A stretch of DNA of 64,000 nt from Burkholderiales bacterium. GTDB lineage: Bacteria > Pseudomonadota > Gammaproteobacteria > Burkholderiales > Burkholderiaceae_C. This document shows positions 18,532-29,749 of this stretch, in pieces. The stretch is taken from positions 1-64,000 of the forward strand of contig CANFPU010000002.1 in NCBI GenBank assembly GCA_947448955.1, written 5' to 3'. Position numbers and translations under genes: made by a program. Position 1 is the first letter of the stretch, and each line of letters opens with the position of its first letter. The notes under the pieces were generated by a model that saw only the letters and a list, made by a program, of their open reading frames with translations, did no database searches and had not been told where the DNA came from.

Positions 18532-19515
18532 TCACTTGCCTTTGGGCACTGTCTCGTCGATCACGACCTTGAAGCTGCCGTCGAGAATGGCCTTTTCCTT
18601 GGCCTTGACCTTGGTCACCAACGCCGCCGGCACCTTCTTCTCGAACGTGCCCAAGGGGCTGAGCTCGCTGCCCTTGGCTTTCATGAAGCTCAGGTGGCCG
18701 TAATCCTCAGCCTTGAACTTGCCAGCCTTGACGGCCGCCAAAGCCGCGTTGACGCTGGGCTCCATGTTCCAGATCGCCGAAACCACGACGGTGTCGGGAT
18801 AGTCTTTCTGGGTGTTGATCACGTTGCCGATGGCCAGCACCTTGCGCTCCTTGGCCGCGTCGCTGACGCCGAAGCGCTCGGCATACATCACGTCGGCGCC
18901 CTTGTCGATCATCGCGAAAGCGGCTTCCTTGGCCTTGGGCGGGTCAAACCAGCTGCTGATGAAGCTGACGCTGAATTCGACCTTGGGGTTCACTTCCTTG
19001 GCGCCCGCCATGAAGGCGTTCATCAGGCGGTTGACCTCGGGGACTGCGAAGCCCCCGACCATGCCGATCTTGTTCGACTTGGTCATGCCACCCGCCACCA
19101 TGCCCGACAGATAGGCCGGCTCGTGGATGTAGTTGTCGAAGACCGAGAAGTTGGGCTCCTGCGGCTTGCCAGAGCTGCCGAGCAGGAAGCTGACCTTGGG
19201 GTAGTCCTTGGCCACCTTGCGCGCACCGACCTCGACCGCAAAAGCCTCACCGACGATCAAGGTGATGCCCTTTTCGGCGTACTGACGCAACACACGCTCA
19301 TAGTCGGCCACGGTCACGTTCTCGCTGAAAACGTACTCGATCTCGCCTCGCGCCGCCGCGGCTTTGAGCGCCTTGTCGATGCGGCTGACCCATTGCTGTT
19401 CCACCGGCACGGTGTAGATCCCGGCGACCTTGATCTTGTTTTGGGCCAGCGCCGGGGCGCTCAGGCTGGCCAGGGCCAGGGTGGTGGCCAGGATGTGGCG
19501 ACGGGACAGGGACAT
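18532..19515 (-). CDS. BMP family ABC transporter substrate-binding protein
   Basis: ORF to 19590; start placed at MSLSRRHILATTLALASLSAPALAQ signal peptide; KIKVAGIYTVPVEQQWVSRI. Confidence 0.9.
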   Translation of the reverse strand: MSLSRRHILATTLALASLSAPALAQNKIKVAGIYTVPVEQQWVSRIDKALKAAAARGEIEYVFSENVTVADYERVLRQYAEKGITLIVGEAFAVEVGARKVAKDYPKVSFLLGSSGKPQEPNFSVFDNYIHEPAYLSGMVAGGMTKSNKIGMVGGFAVPEVNRLMNAFMAGAKEVNPKVEFSVSFISSWFDPPKAKEAAFAMIDKGADVMYAERFGVSDAAKERKVLAIGNVINTQKDYPDTVVVSAIWNMEPSVNAALAAVKAGKFKAEDYGHLSFMKAKGSELSPLGTFEKKVPAALVTKVKAKEKAILDGSFKVVIDETVPKGK

Positions 19516-19729
19516 GCGAGCTCCTCGGTTTGATTTCAATGTGGACGGCGGTTTGCCAAGTGACGTTCCTGCCACGCCATCGGATACCAACGTCGGTCAG
19601 GGTAGCGATGCGGCGCTTCAAAGCCGGGGCACCGCTGTGAACGTCAAAGGCGCCGATGGTAAACGCACCCGCATGACAGCCGGCTGGCGTCGGCCGCCAA
19701 GCGCCGGTAGATCCGCGGCGCCGCTCGAA

Positions 19730-20455
19730 TCAGGCGCTGCGCCGCGCCCGGTACAACATGTCGAGCGTGATGTGGCGTACCTCGAGCTTGCTTTGCTCGA
19801 CATGGGCCCGCAGCAGCCGCTGGGCCTCATCGTCACGGCGCTGCAGGATCGCGCGCAGGATCTGCGCGTGCTCTTCATAGGTGGCATGCACCCGAGCGCC
19901 CTTGGTGAAATCGAGCCGCCGGATGATGCGGATGCGCTCGGTGATCTCGCGGTGCACGCGCGCCATCTCGCGGTTGCCGCTGCTCAGCACCAGCTCACTG
20001 TGAAAAACTTCGTCGGCCTGGCCTACCGCGGCACCGTCGGTCAGCCGCTCGCCAGGGGGCACCAACCAGAACGCGGCCAATCCCGGTAGCGCGGGCCGCT
20101 CGTCGGCGATCGCCAGTTGCTGTGCGGCATGGCATTCGATCAGCACGCGCAGATCGTAGAGCTCGTCGAAAACGTCGAAGTCCAGCGGCGCCACCTGCCA
20201 GCCGACCCGCGGCACCACTTGCAGAAAACCCTCGCGCTCCAATCGCTGAAGCGCCTGGCGCAACGGCGTGCGGCTGATCGCCAGGCGCTGCGCCAGTTCG
20301 CTCTCGCTGCAGCGCTCACCGGGCATCAGCACAAAATCGAAAATCAGGCGTTTAAGCTGTGCGTAGGCCAAATCGGCCAAAGTGGGGGTCTCGAGCAAGG
20401 GCGTGGCGCCGACCGCGCGCTGAACGTGCTGGCTGGCGTCGTGGATTGGCGACAT
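19730..20455 (-). CDS. GntR family transcriptional regulator (FadR/FCD subfamily)
   Basis: wHTH LAQRLAISRTPLRQALQRLEREGFLQVVPRVGWQV; FCD-like C-terminal helices. Confidence 0.9.
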   Translation of the reverse strand: MSPIHDASQHVQRAVGATPLLETPTLADLAYAQLKRLIFDFVLMPGERCSESELAQRLAISRTPLRQALQRLEREGFLQVVPRVGWQVAPLDFDVFDELYDLRVLIECHAAQQLAIADERPALPGLAAFWLVPPGERLTDGAAVGQADEVFHSELVLSSGNREMARVHREITERIRIIRRLDFTKGARVHATYEEHAQILRAILQRRDDEAQRLLRAHVEQSKLEVRHITLDMLYRARRSA

Positions 20456-20491
20456 GGCAAGGGCGATCTCAGGCAGCCGGCTGTCAGGCCA

Positions 20492-20896
20492 TCAGGCCGA
20501 TTTAAACGGGATCATGCTGACATGGGCGCTGACGATCCGCCAACCGGCGGGGCCTGGCGCCAGCCGCACCCAGGTCTGGCTCTGGAAGCCACGCAGCGTG
20601 GTGTCGCTGCGCTCGAATTCGACCTGTGCCACCGCCATGTCCGGTCCAAATCCGATGATGCGCAAGTGATGCAGCGTTCGGGTGAAATTGGGCGCTGGGG
20701 TGGCGGCGCGGAAGGCCACCAGCTCGTCGATGCCCCACTGCCGGTCGGCGATGCCGTACCGCGTGGTGCGTGCATCGGCCCAAAAGTAGGCGTTGAGCGC
20801 GGCCACATCGTTGGCCATCAGCGCCGCCTCGTAGGCATGGAACACTTCGGTGACCTCGGCCAGCACCACCGGATCGTCGATCAGTGCCGGGTTCAT
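20492..20896 (-). CDS. HpxZ/AtzH-like protein (NTF2-like fold)
   Basis: MNPALIDDPVVLAEVTEVFHAYEAALMANDVAALNAYFWADARTTRYGIAD...; 4-bp overlap with allophanate hydrolase gene. Confidence 0.8.
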   Translation of the reverse strand: MNPALIDDPVVLAEVTEVFHAYEAALMANDVAALNAYFWADARTTRYGIADRQWGIDELVAFRAATPAPNFTRTLHHLRIIGFGPDMAVAQVEFERSDTTLRGFQSQTWVRLAPGPAGWRIVSAHVSMIPFKSA

Positions 20897-22713
20897 CGTT
20901 GCGACGCCAAGTAAGCACGCCAGCCGCCAATGGCGCTGATGTCGGTGGCGCCGGCCAGGCCAGCGCCCTCGCAGATGAAGCCCTTGACCCAAGTCCCGTC
21001 GACCAGTTGCACCGAGCCCAGGCCCAGCGGCGGCGGGATCAGCGCCAAAAAACTGCCCAGCGCGGCGATCGGCATGTCGTAGACCTCAAGCTCGATCGCC
21101 TGGCCGGTCTCGCCCACCAGCACCCGGGCCAATCCGGGCTTGGGCGGCGAGGTGCCAGGCAGCGCGTAAAGCCGGTACTGCGCCGCCGTGCTGGTGGCTG
21201 AACGCAGCCGGCAGCCGCGCTCGACCAGCTGGCCGTGCAGCGGCATGCCCGCCAGATGCGCACCGACCACTGCCAGCGCCAGCGTGGCCGCTGCGGCCGG
21301 GCCGGCCTGCAGGGCCCGGTCGGCCGGCGTGGCCGGACGCAAGCGGCAACCCAGCGGCTGGGCCCGCGCCGCCTCCCAGCGCAAGCCCAGGTCGACCAGC
21401 GCGGCGTCGCTGCCGCCCGGCGCGATGAAGGTGACGCCAAAGGGCAGTCCGCTGGCGCTGGCGCCGCTGGGCAGCGCCAATGCGGCCTGGCCCAGCAGGT
21501 TGACGAAATTGGTGAAGCGGCCCAGCTCGGAATTGCGCAGCACCGGCTCGGCCGCCACCGCCGCACGGGTCGGGCAGGTGGGCGTGGTGGGCACCATCAG
21601 CACGTCGATCTGCTGCCATAGCGGCGCCAGCTGACGCCGCAGATCTTCCAGCAGGTAGCGGGCCCGGAAGGCCGAGGCCGCATCGAACTCACTGGCCCTG
21701 GCGATGACCCGCTGCACCGTGGCATCCAGCGCCTCGGGTTGATGGTCGAACAGCGCCTGCACCACCGCATAGCGCTCGGCGACCCAGGGGCCGTCGTAGA
21801 GCAGCCTGGCGACCTCGAACAAGGGGCTCATGTCAATTGGCTGCGGCGCCAGCCCCCATGCGCGCAGCTGCGCCACGGCCTCTTCGAAAGCCTGGTCATA
21901 GCCCAGCGCGGCGTCACAACCGGGAGCGCTGGGCACCCCCACGCGCAGCGCGGCGCCGGTGCGACCCAGCCACGGCGGCTGGAGCGGCCAGGACTGAAAG
22001 TCGGGTTCGTCCTCGGCGCCCTCGATCACCGCCATCACCTGGGCCGCGTCGGCCACCGTCAGCGCCAGCACCGACACCACATCCAGCGTACGGCAGGCCG
22101 GCAGCACCCCGGCCATCGGCACCCGGCCTGGCGTGGGCTTCAGGCCGACCAAGTTGTTCAATCCTGCCGGCACCCGGCCCGACCCTGCCGTGTCGGTGCC
22201 GAGCGCGAACGCCACCCACCCGCGCGCAACCACCGAGGCCGAGCCCGAGCTGCTGCCACCGCTGACGTACTGGCTGTCGAAGCTGTTGGGCACCTCGCCA
22301 TAGGGCGATCGGGTGCCCACCAAGCCGGTGGCGAACTGGTCCAGGTTGGTCTTGCCGACCAGCACCGCGCCGGCCGCCATCAAGCGCTGCACCACCGTCG
22401 CGCTGTGCGCGGCGACATGGGCAAACGCTGGACAGGCAGCGGTGGTGGGCAGGCCGGCGACATCGATGTTGTCCTTGACCGCGAACGGCACCCCGTAGAG
22501 GGGCAGCATGGCGCGGTCGCGCTCGGAGAGCTGCGCCAATTGCGCCAATTGAGCGGCAATGAAGTCCGGCGCGCAACGGTGGATCCAGGCCGGGTCGTCG
22601 GCGGCGGCCTGCCCGTGCAGGCGGGCCAGCAACGGGGCCAGCAGGTCGGTGGCTTGGGCGCCGGCAGCGTAAGCGGCGCGCCAATCAGCCAGGGTCAGCG
22701 GAGTGGTGGTCAT
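20893..22713 (-). CDS. atzF: Allophanate hydrolase
   Basis: 606 aa; amidase signature GGSSSGSASVVARGWVAFALGTDTAGSGRVPAGLNNLVGLKPT plus C-terminal allophanate hydrolase domain. Confidence 0.9.
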   Translation of the reverse strand: MTTTPLTLADWRAAYAAGAQATDLLAPLLARLHGQAAADDPAWIHRCAPDFIAAQLAQLAQLSERDRAMLPLYGVPFAVKDNIDVAGLPTTAACPAFAHVAAHSATVVQRLMAAGAVLVGKTNLDQFATGLVGTRSPYGEVPNSFDSQYVSGGSSSGSASVVARGWVAFALGTDTAGSGRVPAGLNNLVGLKPTPGRVPMAGVLPACRTLDVVSVLALTVADAAQVMAVIEGAEDEPDFQSWPLQPPWLGRTGAALRVGVPSAPGCDAALGYDQAFEEAVAQLRAWGLAPQPIDMSPLFEVARLLYDGPWVAERYAVVQALFDHQPEALDATVQRVIARASEFDAASAFRARYLLEDLRRQLAPLWQQIDVLMVPTTPTCPTRAAVAAEPVLRNSELGRFTNFVNLLGQAALALPSGASASGLPFGVTFIAPGGSDAALVDLGLRWEAARAQPLGCRLRPATPADRALQAGPAAAATLALAVVGAHLAGMPLHGQLVERGCRLRSATSTAAQYRLYALPGTSPPKPGLARVLVGETGQAIELEVYDMPIAALGSFLALIPPPLGLGSVQLVDGTWVKGFICEGAGLAGATDISAIGGWRAYLASQR

Positions 22714-22799
22714 CAGGTGCAGTCGGTCAGCGAGGCGTTCATAAGCTCAGCGTCAATTAGCATCAACAGGCGTCATCAGGGATCAGCGGACAGCCGCCG

Positions 22800-23528
22800 T
22801 CAACCAGGGATCTTCGCAACAGGCACTACGGCGGAATCCACCGGCGCGTCATGAATCTGCGCATCCTGCACCAGCGCATCCAGCACCGCAGCGGCCGGTG
22901 CTACCCAACCGACGATGCCGCCCTGGGCCGTGATCATCGCCAGCGTGGCGGTCTTGAATGCCGGGAAGTAGCTGTCGGTCGCGTCCTCGACCAACAGGCA
23001 GTCATAGCCCCGGTCGTTGGCTTCGCGCATCGTCGTCTGCACGCAGACCTCGGTGGTCACGCCCATCAGCACCAGTTGCCGGATGCCGCGCTGCTGCAGT
23101 TCCGCCTGCAACGGCGTGCCATAAAACGCACCTTTGCCAGGCTTGTCGATCACAAGTTCACCTGGCGCCGGCGCCAGCGCCGGCACGATGGCATGTCCGG
23201 GCTCACCGATCACCAGCACCCGACCCATCGGGCCCTGGTCGCCGATGCGCAGGCTGGGCTGGCCGCGTAACAATTTGGCAGGCGGGCAGTCCGACAGGTC
23301 AGGCCGATGGCCCTCGCGGGTGTGCACCACGCAGCCGCCGGCCGCTCGCCAGGTCGCCAACACAGCAGCGCAAGTGGGCACGATGGCTTGCAGCGGACTC
23401 ACGTCGTTGCCCAGCGACTCGCCAAAGCCGCCGGGTTCGACAAAATCTCGCTGCATGTCGATGATGACCAGCGCGCAGTGCGCCAGCTCAAAGGGAAAGT
23501 CAAAGGGCTGGGCGGGCAACGCGGTCAT
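22800..23528 (-). CDS. Cysteine hydrolase / isochorismatase-like amidohydrolase
   Basis: [56 protein letters not shown]. Confidence 0.88.
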   Translation of the reverse strand: MTALPAQPFDFPFELAHCALVIIDMQRDFVEPGGFGESLGNDVSPLQAIVPTCAAVLATWRAAGGCVVHTREGHRPDLSDCPPAKLLRGQPSLRIGDQGPMGRVLVIGEPGHAIVPALAPAPGELVIDKPGKGAFYGTPLQAELQQRGIRQLVLMGVTTEVCVQTTMREANDRGYDCLLVEDATDSYFPAFKTATLAMITAQGGIVGWVAPAAAVLDALVQDAQIHDAPVDSAVVPVAKIPG

Positions 23529-25111
23529 GCGGCCTCCGGGATCAAGACAAGAGGATTCGGCGCTGCGGTCGGCGCCTTGCCGCCCATGAACGCCCCCAGC
23601 TCGCGCCGGTCGGCCTGGTGGGCGGGCACATCGAAGACGATCCGGCCTTCGCTCATCACGACGATGCGGTCAGCCAGCAGCAGCAACTCGTCCAAGTCCT
23701 CGCTGACCAGCAGCACCGCCGCACCCCGGTTGCGCGCGGCCATCAATCGGCCGTGGATCTCGGCCACCGCCGCAAAGTCCAGACCGAAAACCGGGTTGCT
23801 GACCAGCAGCAAAGCGGCCTCGCCAGCCAACTCGCGCGCCAGCACGGCACGCTGCACGTTGCCCCCCGACAGGCTGCGCATCGAGGCCCGCTCGCCCTGG
23901 GCCTTGACGCCGTACTCGGCGATCCAGTCCCGCGCGCGCTGGCGCAACCGACCCCAGCGCACCCAGCCGCCGGTGACGGCAGCACTGGCAAACGGTGTCT
24001 CGTCAAACTGGCGCAGCGCCATGTTCTGGGCCACGCTGAGCTCGGCAACGCAGGCGTTGAGCAGCGGCTCTTCGGGCAGCGCGCGCACCTTCAGTTCGCG
24101 GTTCTGGCGTCGGGTGGCTGCATAGGGCTGGCCGGCCACCCGAACACTGCCGGCCGCGCGCCGGCGCTGGCCGGTCAACGCTTGCATCAGCTCGCGCTGG
24201 CCGTTGCCCGAGACACCGGCCAGCCCGACGATTTCGCCGGACCGCACCGTCAGGTCCACGTCTTGCACCGCCAACTCGCCGCGATCGCCCATCACCTGCA
24301 GGCCGGCCACCGCCAACTGCACCGCACCAGGTTCACGTCCTTGCCGGGTCAACGGCAAGGTCACCGCCTGGCCCTCGCCCACCATCGCCTGTGCCAAGTG
24401 CTCCGGCGTGGTGGCAGCCACGGCCAAGCTCTCGACCAGCGCGCCGCGCCGCAACACCGACGCATCGTCGGCAAACGCCAGCACCTCGCGAAACTTGTGG
24501 GTGATCAGAATCACCGAGCAATCGCCGGCATGGGCCCGCTCGCGCAGCGCGCCCAACACCTCATCGGCCTCTTGCGGTGTCAGCACCGAGGTCGGCTCAT
24601 CGAGGATCAGCAGCCGGGGCTTCAGGAACAATTGTTTGAGGATCTCCAGCTTCTGCTTCTCGCCGGCGGACAGGTCGAGCGGCGTGGCGTCGAGGTCGAG
24701 TTGGAACGGCGCGGTCGCCAGAAAGGCGGACAGCTCGGCCCGCGCTGCCGCCCAGTCGATCACCGCCGGTATCCGGCCGCGCGCCAGCAGCAGGTTCTCA
24801 GCCACCGTCATGCCAGGCACCACGGTGAAATGCTGGTAAACCATGCCGATGCCCGTACCACGTGCCACGGTGGGGGAGTGGATGTCGCACTCACGGCCAT
24901 CGACCAACACTGCGCCGTCGTCGGGCCGGTAATAGCCGACCACGCATTTGACGAACGTGCTCTTGCCGGCGCCGTTTTCGCCCAGCAGCGCGTGCACCGT
25001 GCCAGGCCGCACCTTCAGCGACACGCCATCAAGCGCGGTGAGCGCGCCAAAGCGTTTGGTCAGCTGGTAGGTTTCCAAGGACAGTGCGTGCATGCTCATC
25101 TCATTTCCCAT
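23525..25111 (-). CDS. ABC transporter ATP-binding protein, duplicated ATPase domains (BMP-type)
   Basis: 528 aa; [38 protein letters not shown]. Confidence 0.9.
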   Translation of the reverse strand: MGNEMSMHALSLETYQLTKRFGALTALDGVSLKVRPGTVHALLGENGAGKSTFVKCVVGYYRPDDGAVLVDGRECDIHSPTVARGTGIGMVYQHFTVVPGMTVAENLLLARGRIPAVIDWAAARAELSAFLATAPFQLDLDATPLDLSAGEKQKLEILKQLFLKPRLLILDEPTSVLTPQEADEVLGALRERAHAGDCSVILITHKFREVLAFADDASVLRRGALVESLAVAATTPEHLAQAMVGEGQAVTLPLTRQGREPGAVQLAVAGLQVMGDRGELAVQDVDLTVRSGEIVGLAGVSGNGQRELMQALTGQRRRAAGSVRVAGQPYAATRRQNRELKVRALPEEPLLNACVAELSVAQNMALRQFDETPFASAAVTGGWVRWGRLRQRARDWIAEYGVKAQGERASMRSLSGGNVQRAVLARELAGEAALLLVSNPVFGLDFAAVAEIHGRLMAARNRGAAVLLVSEDLDELLLLADRIVVMSEGRIVFDVPAHQADRRELGAFMGGKAPTAAPNPLVLIPEAA

Positions 25112-25128
25112 GGCGCCGAACTCGACAA

Positions 25129-25208
25129 GCAGACGCCGCGGGACCGGCTTCGCCGGACCACTGGCGGCTCGCCCTCTGGGGGGAGCGCCGAAGGCGCTTC
25201 GGGGGGGA
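25129..25208. repeat. Dispersed intergenic element, copy 1
   Basis: GCAGACGCCGCGGGACCGGC...GGCGGCTCGCCCTCTGGGGGGAG...CGCTTCGGGG, directly 3' of the stop at 25211; related to 31828-31908. Confidence 0.7.
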
Positions 25209-25210
25209 TG

Positions 25211-26062
25211 TCATTTCATCTCGCGCCGAAAGACTTCCAAGGTGTGGGCCTTGGCCCGCACGAACGCCGGGTCAGCGACGGCCTCGGGCAGGCGCGGGCG
25301 CGGCAAGTCGAAAGGCACGATCTCGGCGATCCGGGTGGGCCGACGCGTCAGCAGCAGGATGCGGTCGGCCAGAAATACCGCATCCTCTAGGTCGTGCGAG
25401 ACGATGACCATCGTGGTGCCGGTGGCCAGGTGAGCCTCTTGCAACTTGGCACGGATGAACAAGGTCATCTCGAAATCCAGCGCCGAAAACGGTTCGTCGA
25501 GGAACAGCACTTCGGGCCGGGTGGCCATCGACCGCATGATGCACACGGTCTGCATCTGCCCCCCCGACAGCTCGTACGGGTAGCGCTGCAGGTCAAAGCG
25601 AATCTCGAACAGTGCCACCAGTTCCTCAACCCGCGCCTTCACTGCGGCAGGCTTCATCCCTTGACGCTTGAGCGGGTAGGCGATGTTGTCCCAAGCGGTG
25701 AGCCACGGGAACAACGCGTCGCGGTAGTTCTGGAACACGTAGCCAATCTGCGTGTCCTTGAGCGACTTGCCGTCGAACAGGATCTCACCGGTATCCGGCG
25801 GCAACAGCCCGGCGATCATGTTCATCAAGGTCGACTTGCCGCAGCCGTTGGGGCCAAAGATCGACACGATCTTGCTACGCGGCAGGTCGAGGCTGAAGTT
25901 GGTGTACAGCGGCGTACCGGCAAAGCTTTTGCTCAAGCCCCGCACGGTCACATGGGTCCCCGGCGCCGCCGGCAACGTGAGGACCGTGTCTGCCGCACCG
26001 GCGGCCAGCGCGGGCGCCGCGTGCAGACTCGGCATCGCGCCGGTCATGCTTTGCCGCTCCAA
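25211..26062 (-). CDS. ABC transporter ATP-binding protein (nitrate/sulfonate/taurine SsuB-like)
   Basis: FGPNGCGKSTLMN, ELSGGQMQTVCIMRSMATRPEVLFLDEPFSALD. Confidence 0.9.
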   Translation of the reverse strand: MERQSMTGAMPSLHAAPALAAGAADTVLTLPAAPGTHVTVRGLSKSFAGTPLYTNFSLDLPRSKIVSIFGPNGCGKSTLMNMIAGLLPPDTGEILFDGKSLKDTQIGYVFQNYRDALFPWLTAWDNIAYPLKRQGMKPAAVKARVEELVALFEIRFDLQRYPYELSGGQMQTVCIMRSMATRPEVLFLDEPFSALDFEMTLFIRAKLQEAHLATGTTMVIVSHDLEDAVFLADRILLLTRRPTRIAEIVPFDLPRPRLPEAVADPAFVRAKAHTLEVFRREMK

Positions 26063-26949
26063 TGGATCAACCGTTTTTCAGCCAACAGGAAAAGCAGGTT
26101 CAGGCCGTAGCCCAGCGCGCCGGTCACCAGGATGGAGCAATACATCTCCTTGACGTTGAAAACCTGCTGCGCGTCGATGATGCGGTGGCCCAGACCTGTC
26201 TCGCTGCCGATGAACATCTCGGCGACGATCACGATCACCAACGCCATGCTCACCGCGCTGCGCAGGCCGACGAAGGTCTGCGGCAGGCTCTCCATCAGCA
26301 TCACGTCCTTGAAGACATGCCACTTCGACACGCCCATGATCTGTGCGGCCATCACCCGGGTCTTCTTCGCATTCATCACACCGTAAGCGCTGTTGAACAG
26401 CACGATCAGCATCGAGCCGAAGCTGGCGATCGCGATCTTGTTGATGTCGGTAATGCCGAAGATCAGTAGGAACAGCGGGATCAACGCTGAACTCGGCGTC
26501 GAGCGGAAGAAGTCGATCAAGAACTCAACGCTTCGGTAGGCGCCTTCGGCGCTGCCCAGCATCACGCCCAGCGGCACACCGACGGCCACGGCGATCGCGA
26601 ACGAGGCCAGCGTGCGGTAGACCGTGGATCCCAGGTCGGCAAAGATGGCGCCGCTGGAAAACACGTCCACCAGATGCAGTAGCGTGGCGCCAGGCGGCGG
26701 CAGCAGCACCGCCTTGACCCAATGGGCCGAGATCATCAACTGCCATAGCGCGATCAGCAGCACCGGGCCGATCAGCGGCAGCCATCGCTTGTCGAGGTAG
26801 CGAGACATGTCAGCGGCCCATCGCGCCGCAGCGCTCGCCATGGCAGCGGCGCGGGCCTCGGCCCCTGACGGCTGCGGCTGGACCGGGCCGCTGGGGTCGG
26901 CCCTGCAAAGGGTCAGTGGCGAAGATGCTGCAAGCGTGGGCCATGTCAA
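26044..26949 (-). CDS. ABC transporter permease (SsuC/TauC-like)
   Basis: 301 aa; GVPLGVMLGSAEGAYRSVEFLIDFFRSTPSSALIPLFLLIFGI. Confidence 0.9.
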   Translation of the reverse strand: MTWPTLAASSPLTLCRADPSGPVQPQPSGAEARAAAMASAAARWAADMSRYLDKRWLPLIGPVLLIALWQLMISAHWVKAVLLPPPGATLLHLVDVFSSGAIFADLGSTVYRTLASFAIAVAVGVPLGVMLGSAEGAYRSVEFLIDFFRSTPSSALIPLFLLIFGITDINKIAIASFGSMLIVLFNSAYGVMNAKKTRVMAAQIMGVSKWHVFKDVMLMESLPQTFVGLRSAVSMALVIVIVAEMFIGSETGLGHRIIDAQQVFNVKEMYCSILVTGALGYGLNLLFLLAEKRLIHWSGKA

Positions 26950-27935
26950 CCCGTGTACAGCAAGGACTTCACGTCGACCTTTTTGGGGAAGATCTTGCGG
27001 TCGGTGAAGATGTCGAAGAACTTCTGAAAATGCTCGATGTCGTCTGGCTTGAACTCGTTGTACAGCGTGAAACCGGGCAGCGGCACCTCTTTGACCAGCG
27101 ACTCGTCGATCGCGGTGAAACCATCGAGGTGGGTGCGCGATTCGGCAGGGTACTTGCGCACCCAGTCGACCGACTTGGCGTAGGCGGCGATGTAGCGCTT
27201 CGCCAGCTCAGGCTTGTCCTTCAGGAAAGCGGTGGTCACGCTGGCCGTGCCACCGAACCAAGGTGCGTCGGGATTGCCCAGCACGTATTTCGAGATCACG
27301 CCGACCTCCAGCACGCGGGTCAGACCTTTCAGCCGGCCAGCCGTGCCGGTGGGCTCCAGCGTGTAGACCGCATCGACCTGACCTGCCGCCAGCGCGGGCA
27401 CATGCTGGCCAACTGGCAACTCGGTCACCGTTGGGTTGGCAATGCCGTTCTTCTCCAGAATGATCTTGGCCAGTGTCACGTTTTGAATGCCAGGACCGCA
27501 GGCCACCTTCTTGCCCGCCAGTTCGGCGATGGCCTTGACCGTCGACTCCTTGGGCACCAGGATCTGGTCGAGCACCAGCTTGCGGTTGCTCGGGTTGCTG
27601 CAGATGATCTTGAACAGGTTGGGGCTGGTGAGCTCAGCCAGCGCCAACGCCGCTGATGCGGTGCCATTGCCTGACCCGTGGATTCGACCGGCGATCATCG
27701 CCTCGGCCACCTGTTGCGCGCTGGCGAACTTGGCGCCCTCCACAGTCAGGCCAGCCTCCTTGAAGATGCCGCGCTCGAGCCCGACGTACAGCGGCAGGCC
27801 GGCCGCGATCGGCCAGTAGCCGATCAGGATCTTGTCGTCTGCCGCGAGCGACTTGCGCGACAGGCCGATCAGCGCGGCTGAGCCCAGGCTGGCTTGCAGC
27901 AGGCGGCGGCGGGCACGGAAGTTCAAGGTGGTCAT
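26946..27935 (-). CDS. ABC transporter substrate-binding protein (SsuA/ThiY-like)
   Basis: 329 aa; RARRRLLQASLGSAALIG signal; DDKILIGYWPIAAGLPLYVGLERGIFKEAGLTVEGAKFASAQQ. Confidence 0.88.
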   Translation of the reverse strand: MTTLNFRARRRLLQASLGSAALIGLSRKSLAADDKILIGYWPIAAGLPLYVGLERGIFKEAGLTVEGAKFASAQQVAEAMIAGRIHGSGNGTASAALALAELTSPNLFKIICSNPSNRKLVLDQILVPKESTVKAIAELAGKKVACGPGIQNVTLAKIILEKNGIANPTVTELPVGQHVPALAAGQVDAVYTLEPTGTAGRLKGLTRVLEVGVISKYVLGNPDAPWFGGTASVTTAFLKDKPELAKRYIAAYAKSVDWVRKYPAESRTHLDGFTAIDESLVKEVPLPGFTLYNEFKPDDIEHFQKFFDIFTDRKIFPKKVDVKSLLYTG

Positions 27936-27995
27936 GGCGGCTTTCTAGAGGAGATCAATGGGTAGGCTGGCTTGGGGAAACTTGGCCTTGCGGCA

Positions 27996-28688
27996 TCAGA
28001 GCGCCTGCAAGGCGCTGACCACAGCGGCTGACTCAGCCACGGCACCGAAGACACCGCCTTGCATCTGGATCATCTTCAGTGCGGCCGCATGGTTGCCGGC
28101 ATCGGTGGCACCGGTGCAATCGGCAAGCAGCACGCACTCATAGCCACGGTCATTGGCGTCGCGCATCGTCGTGTGGACGCACACATCGGTCGTGATGCCG
28201 GTGAGGATCAGGTTTCGCACGCCCCGGGTGCGCAACACCAGGTCCAGGTCGGTGGCGTAGAAGCTGCCCTTGCCGGGCTTGTCGATGATGGTCTCGCCGG
28301 CGATCGGGTAGAGCTCAGGAATGATGTCCCAGCCCGACTCACCGCGCACCAGGATGCGGCCGCAGGGACCGACGTCGCCGATGCCGATGCCGGCCTCACC
28401 GATCTGCCTAGAACGCCAACGCTTGTTGGCCGGCAGGTCCGACAGGTCGGGCCGATGCCCTTCACGGGTGTGGATCACGTGCAGGCCAACGCGACGGGCT
28501 TCGGCCAGCAAACGCTGCAGCGGCGCAATCGGGGCGCGGGTCATCGACAGGTCGTAGCCCATCTTGTCGACATAACCGCCGACGCCGCAGAAATCGGTCT
28601 GCATGTCGATGATCAGCAGCGCGGTGTTGGCCGGCGTGAACTGGCCGTCGTAGGGCCAGGCGTAAGGAACGGAGGCAATCGTCGTCAT
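27996..28688 (-). CDS. biuH: Biuret amidohydrolase-like cysteine hydrolase
   Basis: [104 protein letters not shown] resembles BiuH as I recall it. Confidence 0.75.
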   Translation of the reverse strand: MTTIASVPYAWPYDGQFTPANTALLIIDMQTDFCGVGGYVDKMGYDLSMTRAPIAPLQRLLAEARRVGLHVIHTREGHRPDLSDLPANKRWRSRQIGEAGIGIGDVGPCGRILVRGESGWDIIPELYPIAGETIIDKPGKGSFYATDLDLVLRTRGVRNLILTGITTDVCVHTTMRDANDRGYECVLLADCTGATDAGNHAAALKMIQMQGGVFGAVAESAAVVSALQAL

Positions 28689-28720
28689 GGTCTGCTCACT
28701 TTCTTCAGCACGGAGCGGGC

Positions 28721-29749
28721 TCAGGCACCAGGGTCAGGCACCACCGGATTGGGCTCGGCGCCGACATACTCGCGGGTGGGGGGCGCGAAGCCGCAGGGGC
28801 TGCCGTCGGTCACCTGCACCTGGTCCTCCCAGGGCCAGCGCAAGCTGCCGGCCACCATGTCGTGCATGAAGGTGTACGGGCAGTCCATCGCGCCGCCGGC
28901 CACTGCCACATAGCCGCGATGGCCAAGCTGGTAGGGGTTGTTCTCGACGCCCCAGCCGACGCGCGCCTCGCGCACCAGATCGGGCCGAAGCTCGGCGCTG
29001 ATGATCTCGTCAATGCGGCCGCCGCCCTGGGCGATGATGGTGCCGTCAAAGTTGCAAAACATCGCTTCGCCCATCGAGTCGACACTGCCGTCTGACCCGC
29101 ACATGCAGACGCTGGCGGTGATCGCAAGATTCTGAAACGCATTCGCCTGGTTGGTGATCTGCCAGGCATGACGGATTGGCGCGGTGTAGCCGGCCGTGCG
29201 CAAGATGATCTCGGCGCCCCGGTAAGCGGCCTCGCGCGCCATCTCGGGGAACATGCCGTCATGACAGATGATCAGCCCCAGCTTGACGCCACGCGGTCCG
29301 ACGCACACCGGCACGCCCAGGTTGCCCGGCTCCCAAGGTTCGACCGGCACCCAAGGGTGCAACTTGCGGTAATAGAGCGCGATCTCGCCCTGGTCGTCGA
29401 TGATCAGGCCGCTGTTGTAAGGGTTGCCGCCTGGGTTCGTCTCCATGATCGAGAAACAGCCCCAGATGCGGTGCTGCACGCAGGCGGCCTTGAACGCCGC
29501 CACCTCGGGGCCGTCCAGCGTGACCATCAGCTCCGGCGCCGTGCGCATGCTCAAGCCGTGCAACGCATATTCGGGGAACACCACCAAGTCCATCGTGGAC
29601 AGATTGCGTCGCGCCTTGCCGACCATCTGGCAAATTCGCTGCGTCTGCGCCGCCAGTTGTGACGGCGTCTCGACCAGCGGCAGTTGCATCTGCACCAGGC
29701 CCACCACCACACCGTTCGGCGACTTGTTCAAACCACCCAATCCGCTCAT
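28721..29749 (-). CDS. Formamidase/aliphatic-amidase-like nitrilase-superfamily hydrolase
   Basis: [10 protein letters not shown] (Glu), [17 protein letters not shown] (Lys), [24 protein letters not shown] (Cys); AmiF-like. Confidence 0.85.
   Translation of the reverse strand: MSGLGGLNKSPNGVVVGLVQMQLPLVETPSQLAAQTQRICQMVGKARRNLSTMDLVVFPEYALHGLSMRTAPELMVTLDGPEVAAFKAACVQHRIWGCFSIMETNPGGNPYNSGLIIDDQGEIALYYRKLHPWVPVEPWEPGNLGVPVCVGPRGVKLGLIICHDGMFPEMAREAAYRGAEIILRTAGYTAPIRHAWQITNQANAFQNLAITASVCMCGSDGSVDSMGEAMFCNFDGTIIAQGGGRIDEIISAELRPDLVREARVGWGVENNPYQLGHRGYVAVAGGAMDCPYTFMHDMVAGSLRWPWEDQVQVTDGSPCGFAPPTREYVGAEPNPVVPDPGA

Noticed and set aside
23618-25390. 590-aa plus-strand ORF opposite the ABC ATPase
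   Set aside because: Shadow ORF rich in H/Q/R with no domain; the minus strand has full Walker motifs
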